DNA of 64,000 nt from Callaeas wilsoni (Eukaryota > Chordata > Aves > Passeriformes > Callaeidae), in contig VWPU01004452.1 of assembly GCA_013398955.1 (NCBI GenBank), positions 293,713 through 357,712 on the forward strand, written 5' to 3'. Below are positions 27,501-39,100 of the stretch, in pieces. Made by a program: the position numbers and the translations under genes. How positions within the stretch are numbered: the stretch's first letter is position 1; each line of letters starts with the position of its first letter. The notes under the pieces are model-generated. The model was not told where the DNA came from, searched no databases, and saw only the letters and a list, made by a program, of their open reading frames with translations.

Positions 27501-30500
27501 AACTTATGTTCATCAGCTTACAGCAGAAAGAATTTTGGTTTAAAAAAAACCCCAAACTATTGGAAGAGGGAGAAGAATTTTAGTATACTGCATCTAAAAA
27601 CCTAGTCATGGACTGCAAAGATCCACTGTGTTTACTCACTATTTAACTCACTAAATAAATAGATTTAAAGACATTTCAATATGATAAATGAAGATACCTG
27701 CCTTGCAAACTTTAAGAAAAATGGCAGTTTGAAACATTAGGTTTGGATATACATTATTTATTAAATACTGTTCAAAGGTTATGTCTTCAAAAAAAGAAAT
27801 TCATGTACTACACATTTCCTGCTGTGATGCTGTATGCTTAATCACACACCTTGTAAATACTGCATTTTTATTTTTGTTACAAGAAGATGATCTTCTGGGA
27901 TTCAGAGCCATTCAGCTCCCCAGTAGCACTGTCTATAGCTAGGAAAGGCTAGAGGGATCTCTGTAAGACTGTGTTCTCAAAAGTACAAAGCAGATCTATC
28001 AACTTCAGAATCAAGATTTATGTCATGTTACTGGAGGATTTTCCATGTAAATACTCTCTCCCCAGTTACTGTTTTAACTATTCATTAGCAATGTAACTTA
28101 CTATTACACACAATGGGAAAACTCTTTATAAAATGCAGCTCTGCTTCATTCAAATAGCATCTTGCATTCATTCTTAAAACACAAAATGTGTCCGTAAGTT
28201 TTAGTGATCTAAGCACGTGCCTATGTTAACATAGAAGTTAAAATCACATTTAGAGTATCTCTGTTGAAATGTTGTGCTGTACCATTACCTCACTTTCTTC
28301 TCAATGCTTTCTGTTCACCATTATTTACCTACTTGCCATTAATTCTTCAGCTCAACCAGGAGAAGAAATTCTATGAGTATTCCTCTCCTGCTTCTATACA
28401 AACATGTAGATAAATCAACTACTTAATGGGTGTGCATCACCAAAGGTCTTGTCTTTCCTTCCCCTAATTACAAAAACAGCACAACTGTACCCACCAAACA
28501 CCTGCTGAAGTTTTGTGCAACTTGTTCATCTATTCAATCTATTCTTGGTGCATGCACTTGTACACAGCTGACCATAGTCAGTTCTGTATGCTGAAAATAA
28601 CAGAAATCAGTTTGTATATTTCAAAACAAGAACAGACCACAGTTATGTAGACCAAGTAACCCAGGGTATAAATCACGTTAAACTCATGCCCTGTGTTCAA
28701 ATTAAAACCTATTTTTCAGAGTAACAAACAGTCCAGATGCAAAGAGTTCAGGTAATAAACAATGTAGTATGGAAACAGTTAGTATGATAAATCACTACTG
28801 TCACCAAAACCTTTTATTTTCCTCTATTTGAATTTGTCAAGCAACACCTTCACATCACAGGATCTTGTCGCACTCTTCTGTACTAAAGAGCTTCCACATT
28901 GCAATACATTATTAAGTAAATAAACTTTTCACCTTTCATTTTGCAGACAAAAAGCAAATGGAGCATTTTAGCTGCTCTCCATAAAATCACATTCTCCAGC
29001 TTTCCTCACCTTTTTCAAAAAGAATTTTGGAATTTATGACTTTGAAGGGACAGGAACTATAGGTGGACACAATTTTCCGTAGTACTCTCAAGCAACCTTT
29101 CCACTTCCCACTATTTATATTCATAAAAACTTCATTAACTGTTTCGGAAACCGCAGCTCACAAGTGAGAGTTCAGCTGGTAATTCACCTTACCTGCAAAT
29201 GCAACAGTTGCAACGCCAAGTCCAAGTGCTATCATAGTCCTGGCCTAAAGCAGAGAAAGAGCAATCAGAATAACATGCAAATTCTAATGTGACATATACA
29301 CATCTTTTACTTTAACAATGAGTATTTCTGATGTCTGATGCGGACATTTCATACACAACTTACGAAAAGGATGGAAGTAAGTTCTGTATTCCACAGTCTA
29401 CATTAGATTTTGTAGTTCAGTCCCATTAAACCACATCAACATATCAGGTTTAACTTGAACTACCCCCTAGCAAATCAGTGAACACACACTGGGATCAGTT
29501 CACAGTATGCACTGATAAAAACACAAGGCACACAGCTATACAGGATTCCTTGAAATTATTTGTGCAGACAAGTTCAACACAGTATATAACAAAGTACTGG
29601 TTTATTACAAAAATATGAAGAACTAACTCAAAACTCCCGTAGCAGGTGTATGTATTTTCCTACACAGTGCTTGAAAAAAGAGTCTGGCACTTCAAGAAGG
29701 ATAGTAAGTATCCCTGTGTTGATCAGGAACCTGATGAAAGGTATGAGGTAAACCTTGAAGAAAGGACTGACTTCTCACGTTTGCAGAATTCAGGAAGGGC
29801 AATAAGCTCTCCACTTCTAAAAAGCCTCCATGTAATCTTTGAAACAAAGGAAACAGTCACCGGTGGCATTACCTGTCTTATCATACGACACTTGAATAGT
29901 GTCTTGAATTTTTCCCCCAGGAAACCTGAGAAATCAGATTAGGTTTGTTTATCTTGAATTCAAAACATAATGATAGTGAAAATGCTTTTATCGCCAGACT
30001 GTCTCTTCTATATATGACTTACTTCCACAATTATCCCGTAACTGGTTTATATGTTTTTGTACAAGCAATTCTAACAGAAGGACTTAAGAGCTTCAGCTTC
30101 AATCTGAATGTCCTAATAACTGGATCTGGAGCCAAGATGCCTTTGCCACTAAGATTTCTGGGGCTAAAACACTCTGTCTTCAATTGTACCCAATCTCACT
30201 TCTAGACAGTGGGAGTAGGGGATGAGTTCGGATATACTGTTTTCAAAGCCTTCCTAGAGCTTGCTGAGTAGGGCCTGGATCATGGGTTGGCAACTTGCCC
30301 AGCAAACAGGCAGCTGTAGGAGATGCAGGCACTGCCCTCACACCCAGTGGCTCCTACCGCTTTGGCTCTGAAGGCCAGTGGCTGTGACTGCTGCCTGTAG
30401 CATTGAGCTCAGGACACAAACCCTGGCTGCTCTGAGGTCACTGAGAGGCAGCTGTATTTCTCTGGATCTAGCATCTGGATGCTGCAGATTTTAACTAAGT

Positions 30501-33500
30501 ACCTACCTCCCACCTACCTGAGGGGAAATTCTTGCCTTACAATCTTGCCTGTATATCCCATTTTAGTAATCTAACTCTTCCATTTCGGTGTAGTCTTCAG
30601 TCTCAATATCAGCATTCATTTCTGAATGTAAAAATAATGTCATAGTTTTATGTCTGTTGTTCCTTTCAGTTCCACAAAATTTCCTCTTATCTTTTCCCCA
30701 CAAAAAAGCTTAAGCATGTTATCTTAAATGGTAGATGCTGTAAAATTGCAAAGCATACGGTTAATCTCCTCACTAAACTAAAACTCTTTTCATTTCTTCT
30801 CACAAATCAGTTTTCCCAGGCTCTCAATATTCAAACATTCAAACAAATTCCTCCAATTAGACACAAACCACAAACAGCCACATTTCTGAAAATATCATAA
30901 CCCTATAGCAATTCTATATTATTCTGTCCTGTGGTTTGTGACCACAGATTAATATTCAAGAGTTTCCTTGACGTATTCAGACTGACAGCAAGAATCTTTT
31001 ACTAAGTGGTTACAGTCAATTAAGAGCTCAACAATGTGTGAAATAGATCATGCTGGCAAAAAACCCCAAATTATTAGCCTGTGATTGTCCAAATTAAGTT
31101 ATACTTGCTTTGCCACCAAAAAGGTGGTTTAAGTCAGCAGTTTACAAGACATGCAGGTTTCAAGAAGGCATTAGCAGCAGACACCTCATCACAGGCGAGA
31201 CCAAGCACAGAGACCAGACTAACAAATAATACCAGGATTCTGCCAGTTCAGTGCAGAAGCAGCTTAAGTGTTTTTGCACGGTAATCTGGGAGCACAATGC
31301 AGAGACCCCTGAGGGCCTCTGACAGTCAGCCACGTCCTCTGGAATGCATTAGTCCAATCTCAGTGGAAAGCTACTGCTGCTGGGAATACAGCAGGTAAAA
31401 ACAAACCATGGCAGCAGCTCTTGAATAGGAGCAGGACGCAGGATCAAGGGGGAAATGAAGACAAGACAGAAAACTTGGTAAAAGTGGTACAAAGGTCAAG
31501 CCAGAGAGGAATGAAAGACTGTCCACACATTTAAAGGAGGTACAGGCACCAGAAAATCTGAGAAATACTGGTTTATGGTAAATCACCTTATTTGCATTAT
31601 GAGCACCTTAGAGAAGAGTCACTTGCCACATATTAGCAAAGAAGTGATAACTTGACACATCAAAGCATCTTGGATGTTTGTTACGGTGTGAATGTATCCT
31701 AACTATACACATGTGATAAAAATGGAATTGGATCAGTGTGAGATTGCAGGTTTGGCTTTTACTTGACACAGACTCTCATAAAAGCTGAGGCAACTTCAAG
31801 TACTAACCAATAAGTCCAACTTGACTCAGTTTCCTCTTCCATGCTCACTCAACTCAGTTGAATATCAAAAAGAATCAGTCAAGGTTAGCCTGGTGCTTTG
31901 AAATGTGCAGTCCAAAGCTCTAATTAAATGCACTCCTTTCACGTCAATATTAAATGAAAGCAACTCGGTCTCTCTGTGGAAGGCAGCAGTTCATTTACAG
32001 CATGCTAATACAACTACTGCCACGATCATTTTTGTCTCCTATTGCTCGAAATTGCATTTCATAAGGGATAAATAAATAAATACATACACACTGACTTTCA
32101 ATTATGACAGAATTGACCTTCCCCCCCCTCCAAAAATGCTGTTAAGAAACTTCCAAGATATGGATTTTAAATGAAATCATTATGTTAAGATCCAAGAGGG
32201 AAAAATAAAGAAATAAAAGATTAAAAACTAACATCTGTCCATTTCTTTATTCAATGAATCAGCTCCCAAAGGTTAGTCATCAACCCCATACTATTCTGCT
32301 GATCTCAGTATTTTAATTTTATTATATAATTCAGTCTTCAGTAATAAACCCTGTTAAAGGAAACTAACGAAAAAGTTATGCTAAATCTGTAAAACATGAA
32401 CTTTCTTAATCCTTTTCAGAAATGCGCGTAAGAAAACACAAGCATTAGAAAGGTAACTGCAAGACCGATTTACCTAAGCATTTGACAAACAAAAGAGCAT
32501 AAAGCATATTAATTAACACAGTATACGGCATAGAATAGGCAGAGATCTTCTACCTATTCCTTTAATATTTAATTCTCCAGTAGCCTTAATTTTTTAGCAG
32601 AAGAAACAGGGGAGGATATTATTTTTGCAAATCCCCAATCCATGGTGCCCTTCTAACTTAAAGATACTCAAAAAATATAATGACATATGCAGTTCTTAGC
32701 ATTAGAGCTTCTCCTTCTATGAAGTAGAAAAAAATTATAAAAGTTGTTTATAAAGAAAAGGAGAACTTCAAATGCATCATTTTAAAACTTCAGCACAACA
32801 CTCTTACATCTGACAATGGGCTGCAAGAGCCACCTTTCCAAATGTCAAAACCTATCTGCCTGCATAGGATTTGGATTTTATACTGGTTCTTCTACCACAA
32901 CCAGTGGAACACACTTCTCAGTCCAATGAAAAATATTTTGCTCTCCTCCCAAGTTTCACACACGCAGGAAGAGCCCTACAGTCTGTTCTCCATACTGACA
33001 CAATTCGCACCTCATTTTGTGTCCTGTAATTTACAGCAACCTTTTTGGTTTGTATAAAAAGCTGCAACTACAGTTTTGGACAGTTTTTCATAGGAAATTG
33101 AACCAGAGCAAGATTCACTAATAGAACAATTAGCATAAGGTATTCAAATCAATCTTCTTGAGTATGTATTAATTAACAAAGGCTCTTGTGGGTGATCCTT
33201 GAGAACAGACTCCTCATGCTTCCACTGCTGCTCTTCCATTGCTCCAAATGCTTTCATAAAACAACTACAAAAGTAAATAAGACCATGATCAAGTGACTTT
33301 CAGCTAATACCCTGGACTAAAGAATAAATTTCAAAAGAAAACTGCAGACATCCAGATTTTAGTCCTCTAAAGATCTACCTCAGTCTCTCAGTAAGAACGT
33401 GACAATACTCACAACAAAGCAAGCCATGCTAACCCCAAACGCAACTTTTATCCTAGATGGGTAAGGAGGCCCAAAGACTCAACGAAATTCACTAGGAATT

Positions 33501-35224
33501 CCCTGCCAGCATTCCGCAGGGAGAATGGCCATGACAATAATGAGTTTCAGAGCCAGCCTCTTAAGATTACACACTTGCTGTTAAATACACAGGAAGACTC
33601 TTCTGCGGAAAAAAAAAGTCCTAGACTGTAGTAACAATGAATAAATAACTTAGAGAGCTGTGACTTTTAAAACTGTGTTGTAAAAAATATATTGTGGAGA
33701 CAACTTCACACACACTATTAGGTTAGGCAAGTAAGACTTTTAAGCCATTTAAAAAATGTGAAAACTTCACCATCTGGGGCTTTAAGCAGTGTGTTTTTCC
33801 CAGTTCTCTTTTCCAATGGGAACTCACTGTTCCCTGAACAAGCTGAAGTGACAGGAATGAAGAAGTGGGATGAAGTACCAGCACCCTTTCCTCTAGGGCA
33901 CGATACAGCATAGGAAACTTTGGAGACACTCTGCCTCCATCCAGGCTTTCCCACACATTACAAAGTACAAGATGAGAATTACTTTTCTGGAACAGAGCTC
34001 TACAAAACCTTCAACACTCAAACCTGCCTGTGGTAATAACATTTGCACAGGGGGTGGAAATGCCTCAGGTATCACCTCTTCATGGCAGGGGAACAAAATT
34101 TTCGGCCTTGTTTGCGAATGCCGGGGCCGAAGTGTTCCCATGTACCCTGCTGTGGAATCCCAGAAGATAAGGGGATAATGTGTTTGTTCCAAACACCCCT
34201 TGGGTGGGGAGCCAGCCAAGGACTCTTGCTAGTGACAGACAAGAACTGCTGGTAATAACCAAGGACTGTTGGTATTAAGACGTCCTGGGAAAGAACAAGA
34301 TGTGGCTGGAGAAGGGGGCCGTGCAGAGGTAGGGCAGCACTCCTCCTTGCTCTAGGTCCTGGAGGTAAACACAGCACAGCAAGCATGAGGCCAAGAAGTG
34401 GGCATGGACTGCAGGGTAGGGATCAAGACCACCAAAGACCCCCCAAGCCTTCCAGCCCATTTCCAGAATTGCGTATAAAGCGAGCAACCTGTCTTCTTGG
34501 CACACAGATCTTCTACATAAAAAAGTATCCCCAGGCGCCCCCAGGACATTTCATCAGCTGGACTGGGGCTGGAACCAGTACTGGTGATCTCGTTTCCTCT
34601 CTCTCTCTTTTTCTCTCACTTCTCCTCTCTTTCTTTCTTTTTCTCTCTCTATTCTTCTTTAATTCCCATCTTCCTTTCTCTCTTCCGTTTCATCCTGTAT
34701 CCAAAACCCATTGCCGCGTGCTTACATAGCAGGTCAGGGGCCAACATCTCCACGCCAACCGTGTAACGCACTAACAAAACTTTCTGGTTGTGGACCCTCT
34801 GACTGCCGCGCTTCCTTTGGACCACGAGCATTTACAGACCTTGAGTGCTCCCTTCCCCTCACGGGGGGACGCCACGCCCGCCGCCCACGCTGCAGCTCCA
34901 CCCGCCGCACCGGGGCAAGGACCCTCTGCCCCGCAACCTCCCTGCCCAGCCCGGAGGGGAGCGGAGAATGCCTGTCCCCGCAGCCCCGACTCCCGCCCCG
35001 CTGACACGCGTCACCCTTCACACGTGTGAAGGCCAGGGGTGAGAAAGGGGTTGGAAGGGAGTTGAGAAGGGGGCTGTAGCAGCCTCACGGCCCCGGGGGT
35101 GGGGGTCCCGCCATGCGCTCACCAGCCCCCGGTCCAGCTCGGCTTGGCCCTTGCCGGCGCCCGTAGGGGCCCGGGCATACTCGGCGTAGCGCAGGCCCTC
35201 GGCAGAGGCCGCGGCACCCTCCAT
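15522..35224 (-). CDS. DNAJC15: DNAJC15 (MCJ) gene, mitochondrial J-protein, six coding exons
   Basis: Six exons on the minus strand join (35224-35123, 29244-29193, 27435-27362, 20707-20631, 18779-18709, 15592-15522) into a 447-nt reading frame of 148 residues; human DNAJC15 is about 150. All introns are GT-AG and all phases agree. Seen in the protein: an N-terminal LRYAEY motif at residues 11-16, a hydrophobic Gly/Ala-rich membrane segment at about 36-52, a linker with [12 protein letters not shown], the stretch [16 protein letters not shown] before the J domain, and the HPD triplet at 122-124. Known of the family: it sits in the mitochondrial inner membrane, stimulates mitochondrial HSP70 at the TIM23 import motor and restrains complex I. 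The paralogue DNAJC19 shares the TM-plus-short-J-domain design, but the N-terminal LRYAEY motif favours DNAJC15. EPSTI1 lies head-to-head upstream, as in human. No truncation or frameshift is visible. Confidence 0.96.
15593..18708 (-). other. DNAJC15: DNAJC15 intron 5
   Basis: 3.1 kb, GT-AG. Only AT-rich unique sequence with short A and T runs is visible. Confidence 0.85.
18709..18779 (-). CDS. DNAJC15: DNAJC15 coding exon 5 (HPD motif)
   Basis: 71 nt, acceptor TTTTTGCAG, donor GTAAAT, phase 2 in and phase 1 out. It encodes [20 protein letters not shown] followed by PDK. His122-Pro123-Asp124 is the catalytic loop through which J-proteins stimulate HSP70 ATPase, and it is intact. Confidence 0.96.
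18780..20630 (-). other. DNAJC15: DNAJC15 intron 4
   Basis: 1.85 kb, containing the sense-strand CR1 piece at 20180-20405. Otherwise AT-rich and featureless. Confidence 0.85.
20180..20405 (+). mobile_element. CR1 LINE fragment (sense)
   Basis: GATACGCTGGAGGGCAGGGC, GACATTCAGAGGCACCTCGA, AAAATTCCACAAGGACAGG and TGGCTCTGCTGAAAAGGAGC are CR1 consensus landmarks in order. It sits in DNAJC15 intron 4, antisense to the gene. It matches the reverse complement of part of the CR1 copy at 9640-9865. Confidence 0.85.
20631..20707 (-). CDS. DNAJC15: DNAJC15 coding exon 4 (start of J domain)
   Basis: 77 nt, acceptor CTTTTTAG, donor GTAGGT, ending in phase 2. It encodes residues 77-101 and contains [20 protein letters not shown], the most diagnostic stretch of the DNAJC15/DNAJC19/TIM14 family. 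The EA-LILGV segment is the first helix of the reduced J domain. Confidence 0.96.
25987..26004 (+). repeat. (GGGA)n microsatellite
   Basis: Four GGGA units plus a partial one; also fits a minimal G-quadruplex pattern. Confidence 0.9.
26165..26180 (+). repeat. Poly-T run
   Basis: Sixteen T followed by AAAATAGG, within DNAJC15 intron 3. Confidence 0.9.
27362..27435 (-). CDS. DNAJC15: DNAJC15 coding exon 3 (linker)
   Basis: 74 nt, acceptor TTTTTCAG, donor GTAAGT, ending in phase 0. It completes Gly52 and encodes [20 protein letters not shown] and four more residues, up to residue 76. This is the matrix-facing amphipathic linker between the membrane helix and the J domain. Confidence 0.95.
27436..29192 (-). 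other. DNAJC15: DNAJC15 intron 2
   Basis: 1.76 kb, GT-AG, AT-rich, with no named repeat seen. Confidence 0.85.
29193..29244 (-). CDS. DNAJC15: DNAJC15 coding exon 2 (membrane segment)
   Basis: 52 nt, acceptor CTTTAG, donor GTAAGG, ending in phase 1. It encodes residues 35-51, [17 protein letters not shown], and the first base of Gly52. This is most of the transmembrane helix. The human counterpart differs at only a few residues in this segment (family knowledge). Confidence 0.94.
34170..34790 (+). mobile_element. Probable ERV LTR remnant with long CT tract
   Basis: Lies inside DNAJC15 intron 1, antisense to the gene. It has a TATAAAG box near 34472, a retained GC-rich U3-like lead, then a long CT-rich tract (34592-34690) and a tail with ATTGCCGCGTGCTTAC. 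This architecture resembles avian ERVL LTRs that carry a polypyrimidine R region (from memory). I could not find flanking duplications, so both ends are approximate and the call is tentative. Confidence 0.4.
34592..34690 (+). repeat. CT-rich low-complexity tract
   Basis: About 100 bp of pyrimidine-dominated sequence made of CT, TTTC and CTTT runs. On the minus strand this is a GAAA-rich purine tract. Confidence 0.85.
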
Positions 35225-35350
35225 GATGGCGCGAGGTGGAGCGAACACTACGGGTCGGCCGGAGGGACAAACGGCGCTGCAGGACGGAGCGCGAAGCGCC
35301 TCCTGCCGCGGGGCCAAGGCAGGCGCGCCGCAAGCCGGGAGTGAGGCGGG
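34780..35350 (-). promoter_or_regulatory. DNAJC15: CpG-rich promoter block of DNAJC15
   Basis: A GC- and CpG-dense island in otherwise AT-rich DNA. It covers exon 1, the start of intron 1 and the upstream flank, ending near a GGCGGG Sp1-type box (about 35345-35350). No TATA box is visible next to the start codon, so the promoter is probably CpG-island type with dispersed starts. In mammals the DNAJC15 promoter is known to be controlled by CpG methylation; whether that holds here cannot be seen. Confidence 0.75.
35123..35224 (-). CDS. DNAJC15: DNAJC15 coding exon 1
   Basis: Encodes residues 1-34, with a short Ala/Gly-rich lead and then LRYAEY. The start is ATG at 35224 in a strong context (A at -3, G at +4). 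The frame stays open upstream to about 35317, but the upstream codon there is TTG, so this ATG is the only sensible start. The donor is CTG|GTGAGC and the intron phase is 0. The N-terminus is poorly conserved and does not resemble the human lead except at LRYAEY. The exon lies inside the CpG-rich promoter block. Confidence 0.93.
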
Positions 35351-35456
35351 AAGGGGGAAATGGAGAGATAAGGGATAACCAATGCATTAACAGATAGGAT
35401 CAATGGGGGGAAAACACGCAGGCTACACGGAAATTATTCGTGCCCATCTTCAGAAT

Positions 35457-36153
35457 TGTTCTGAACAATTTTTAAAGGTTCATTGAAACTAAGTTACTAA
35501 ATTACCTTAAGTTCAAGTGTTAATGAAGTTTAAAGGGTTCGATTGTTAAGTTCAGGTTTACCTAGTTCAAATGTTTTATTTATTCCTTATGTAATGCTGC
35601 AGGTTTGATAATGCTCAAGAAATTAATGTTCAGTGTGGGTTAGGATGTTGTAATGAGGTTTGTTTGGGTTTAAATGTTGTATTAATTGATGTTCAATGTT
35701 AATCAACGAAGTGGAGGGGCTGCCAGGATGGCGACGCCGAGCCGGGTTCCAGAAAACTCCAGGGATGAAGTCACGGTGTTATGGTGATTTCGGGACTCCA
35801 ATTGGGTCAGACCTCAACTAATCGGGAGGGACTTTGGGGAAATGATTGGTCAGAACTCGCCCTAGAAACGAGCCAACCAGCGTCGAGCGAAAAGGACCAA
35901 TCAGGCGGCGGACTGAAAAACCAACCAATCAGAGAGCAAGGACTGTTTATAAGAGCTGTGCTGGTGCCTTGCGCCGGGTCCTCCGCCCTTTGGACGACGG
36001 CTGGGCTATGAGGGGGGCACCCAGCGTTGCGCGCGCTGCTTTTGTCTGCCTTGCCTCCCGGAGCCTTGGGCTTCTCCCTGGCTCCTTTGTTCCTGGTTGT
36101 GGTTTATAATAAATTTCTTACATTTTAGCGGCGTGAGACCGTTATTGCTCACA
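35457..36153 (+). mobile_element. Solo ERV LTR, 697 bp, with exact 5-bp target duplication
   Basis: Begins TGTTCTGA and ends TGCTCACA. It is flanked on both sides by AGAAT (35452-35456 and 36154-36158), which fixes both ends to the base. Inside, in plus orientation, are several CCAAT boxes (35798, 35897, 35925, and inverted at 35845), a TATAA box at 35948-35952, and an AATAAA poly(A) signal at 36108-36113, the standard U3-R-U5 order. No internal retroviral sequence is next to it, so it is a solo LTR. A 5-bp duplication fits class III (ERVL-like) or some class I avian ERVs; the family is not assigned. It lies 232 bp upstream of the DNAJC15 ATG, in divergent orientation. Confidence 0.92.
35845..35952 (+). 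promoter_or_regulatory. LTR core promoter: CCAAT boxes and TATA
   Basis: An inverted CCAAT at 35845-35849 and direct CCAAT boxes at 35897-35901 and 35925-35929 lead to TATAA at 35948-35952. The spacing of 20-50 bp between boxes is typical of a strong LTR U3. The predicted start is about 25-30 bp past the TATA, transcribing rightwards toward EPSTI1. Confidence 0.7.
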
Positions 36154-39100
36154 AGAATATAGGATTTTAGAAAGGTCGGGGGAGGGGGGACATAAGGAAT
36201 GGATAAAGTGTAATTAATCTGGGGGGGGAAAAAACAAACACCAAAACTGCATTTTAAAATTTACATGCTTGCACCTCAGTTGACGTCTGTATATGTCTCC
36301 CTCTAGTTATACTTTGATTCCCTGCAAATGCTGCAGGTTTGGATCGTAGTTCACCCTTCTGGAAGCGCTCCTCAGCTGATGCCTCCCTGTGCAGAAGTTG
36401 TCCATCGCCTTTTGTCCCGAGCCACACCCAGGAGAATGCTCAGCCCCGTGTCTGTACAGCAGTGCAGCCGCTCTTCCCTTGTGCTGGTTTTCCTTCCCTC
36501 TTACCTGGCAGTGCTGCCGATGGAATTGGGTCATCTGCGGGTTGCTAAGCGGTGTGACTGGACAAAAAGACTTGCTTTTCTTGCTTCCTATTTCAAACGA
36601 CAATTGCTCTTCTGAGCATCTCTTAAGTATCTTTTTAAAGTACCATGGAGGTGAGCTGACCACATACAGCATTTCATTAATCTTAGAAAGACATATAAAT
36701 CTAACGTTCTACTGAACAGAACTTCATTGGAAGTTGTATGATCATCCATTTGTCAAGAAATGCATTCATTTTTACTTCTTCATTGGACAAGTAACATACA
36801 ATCATGTGTGATTAATTTTTTAAACCTTCAGTGGAATTGGATTTCTTAGAAACTTAAAACTTATTTTAGAATCAGTAAAATGTCACCAACTAATAATTTT
36901 TTAATTAATTTATTTTCATAGAAGTGATGCAGGATAGCATGTCATTTACTACCTTCTTGATTAGCAAACCGAGCTTAAAAAAAACCAATAAATTGAAAGT
37001 TTTGGAATTTAGAGTCTCTTCCTTAGTTTTCCAAGCTGATCTCTGAGACCCCTTAACAGGCGCAGTTCTGTTCTCATTAATCCAAAGCTGTAATTCTGCT
37101 ATTTTGCCCTAATACTACTGCCTCATGGTAACAGCAGCCAAATTCTTCCTCATTTTTAAGTGTCGGATCCAGTAGAGCATCTGCCCTTGTCAGGTCGTTG
37201 ATCACCTTTGGAAGGAAGTTGTAATCTATGAACTCAGGAAACATTTTATGTCATTGTAAGGGTAGCAAAATTGGACCCTTAAAAACACTGGGTCATACTA
37301 TGGTCCATACAAACACATCCAGGCACGCTCTGAGATAGAGAGCAGTGCTCAAAACATCTTTTTCATATCACCAGCCACACTTCTGCTGCTGCTTTCTGGA
37401 CAGAGAGCCGCAGGCAGCGTATCGATTACGCAGCGCAAACCAGATAATCACCACAAGGAAAACGTATCTTCTGCCAGGAGTGAAACACTGTAGTTTGTTT
37501 CCTTTGGAAGCGAGGAGGGGAGGAATTAAAGCAGCTGCGTCTTTGGTTATGGTTGTCTCCCGAAGCTCCTCTCAGCATGGCACAGCTGTGTGCTACGTTA
37601 TGCACAGGATGGTGCTGGTAGAGACAATCTGTCCATTACTATTTAATTCAGTCCTAAACACTGGTATGTTCCAGCATATTGTCACTATTAATGTGTAACA
37701 ATGTTGTCCAGATTTGTTATGCCATTGAAGTTAATTGTCTGCATACTTTTCCTATAAATTGTTTTCCTAAACAGTCTGTGCTACGGCATTCCGTGTTGCA
37801 GTCGGGATCAATGCTGGCAAGAGTCTCTGTCAGGAATGAAGGAGAATCTAGAAACGGATACCAGGTTAAATCTTGTGAAATTGATAACAAGGAGCATGTG
37901 TGTGTTTGGGACTTTTACCACTGAGAATTTCCAAATTACTGTAAAAGTAGCACCTGCTCAGTGAAATTAGAATGGCAGGGACCAAAGTTTCATCCTAAAG
38001 ATTAAAGTTTCTGAGGTCAGGCAGAGAAGAGAGTATAATTGAAAGTTATCAAGGAAATCATGAGGCATATCATATAAAACTGGAAAAGTCAGTACTTGAG
38101 CCTTCCTGAATTGTCATGTGCATACAAATGAATGAAGACTAAATCTTCCCAGCCAGGATTAGAAGTTGGAAGAGTTAATTCTCCTACAAGCATTTGTATA
38201 TTTAATTATCACCATATACTATAAAAGTAAAAAGGGGCATGAGCTGTGGACTTGTACTAATTTTCCTTAGGTAATGTATTTGGAAACATAACACAATATA
38301 GAATGTAATGTTCTTTCTAGATATTATAATTGTCTGTATGACACCTTTGGTTGACTAGGTACCACGAGGTAGTATATTATATAAAATCCTAAGCTGGAAC
38401 TAATCATGGCCTTTAGGAATTCAAAGAGTATAATTATTCCTTGAAGAAGATGGTATATATGCCAAAAAGCTCATGTATCTTTTGTGAATAAGTAAATCTA
38501 TGCTTTAAAAGCTGTTAAGAAAAAGATCTATTCAGGAATATTGCAAATAATATTTTAATACTGCCAGACTTCTCAAGGACTTTTTCCTTCTGGACACACA
38601 GCTGGAGCAATAGCTCTTAGAAATCTTTGTTTCTGATTGCATTTGTGCAGTTTAGCAGCTAATTTTGCCTTTTGCAATAGATTTTTTGCAGGCATTTTTA
38701 TTGGTATGAAAGATTCATTTGTAGTTCTGATTGTTTTTATAACATCGGACCTTTAAAATAGCCATGCTTTATTATTTAATGCTATTTATATAGCAATATA
38801 GATATGCACTGCAGTCTCCAGGCACAAGAATACTCTTAAAATGTAGCAATAAACTTCAGGCACTCCTTCTGGACCTTAATACAGCAAATTCCGGACATCA
38901 GGTTAATTATATTTTTAGTCCCCACTTGTGTTTGCTGAAGCAGTATTAGCTAAAGGAGAGGTAGGTGTGCTGTAATGCTGAAGGATACTGTAGAGAAAGC
39001 AAGGGTCAATTCTCTTTTAGAGGGTGGAAGATGATAGTTTTTGACAGGTACTGTCAATTTCAGCCTTTTGCAATAAAATGGGAAGTGTGTGCAGCATTTT

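Larger units (their letters stand above)
29245..35122 (-). other. DNAJC15: DNAJC15 intron 1
   Basis: 5.9 kb. The part nearest exon 1 belongs to the CpG-rich block. The probable LTR remnant lies at 34170-34790. The rest is AT-rich and unique-looking. Confidence 0.85.

Noticed and set aside
35225..35317. Upstream in-frame extension of DNAJC15 beginning at 35317
   Set aside because: The codon there is TTG, not ATG. The ATG at 35224 has a strong context and gives the family's usual length.
35781..36109. Open frames at 35.8-36.1 kb
   Set aside because: They lie wholly inside the solo LTR, across its CCAAT, TATA and R regions; LTR sequence is not protein-coding.
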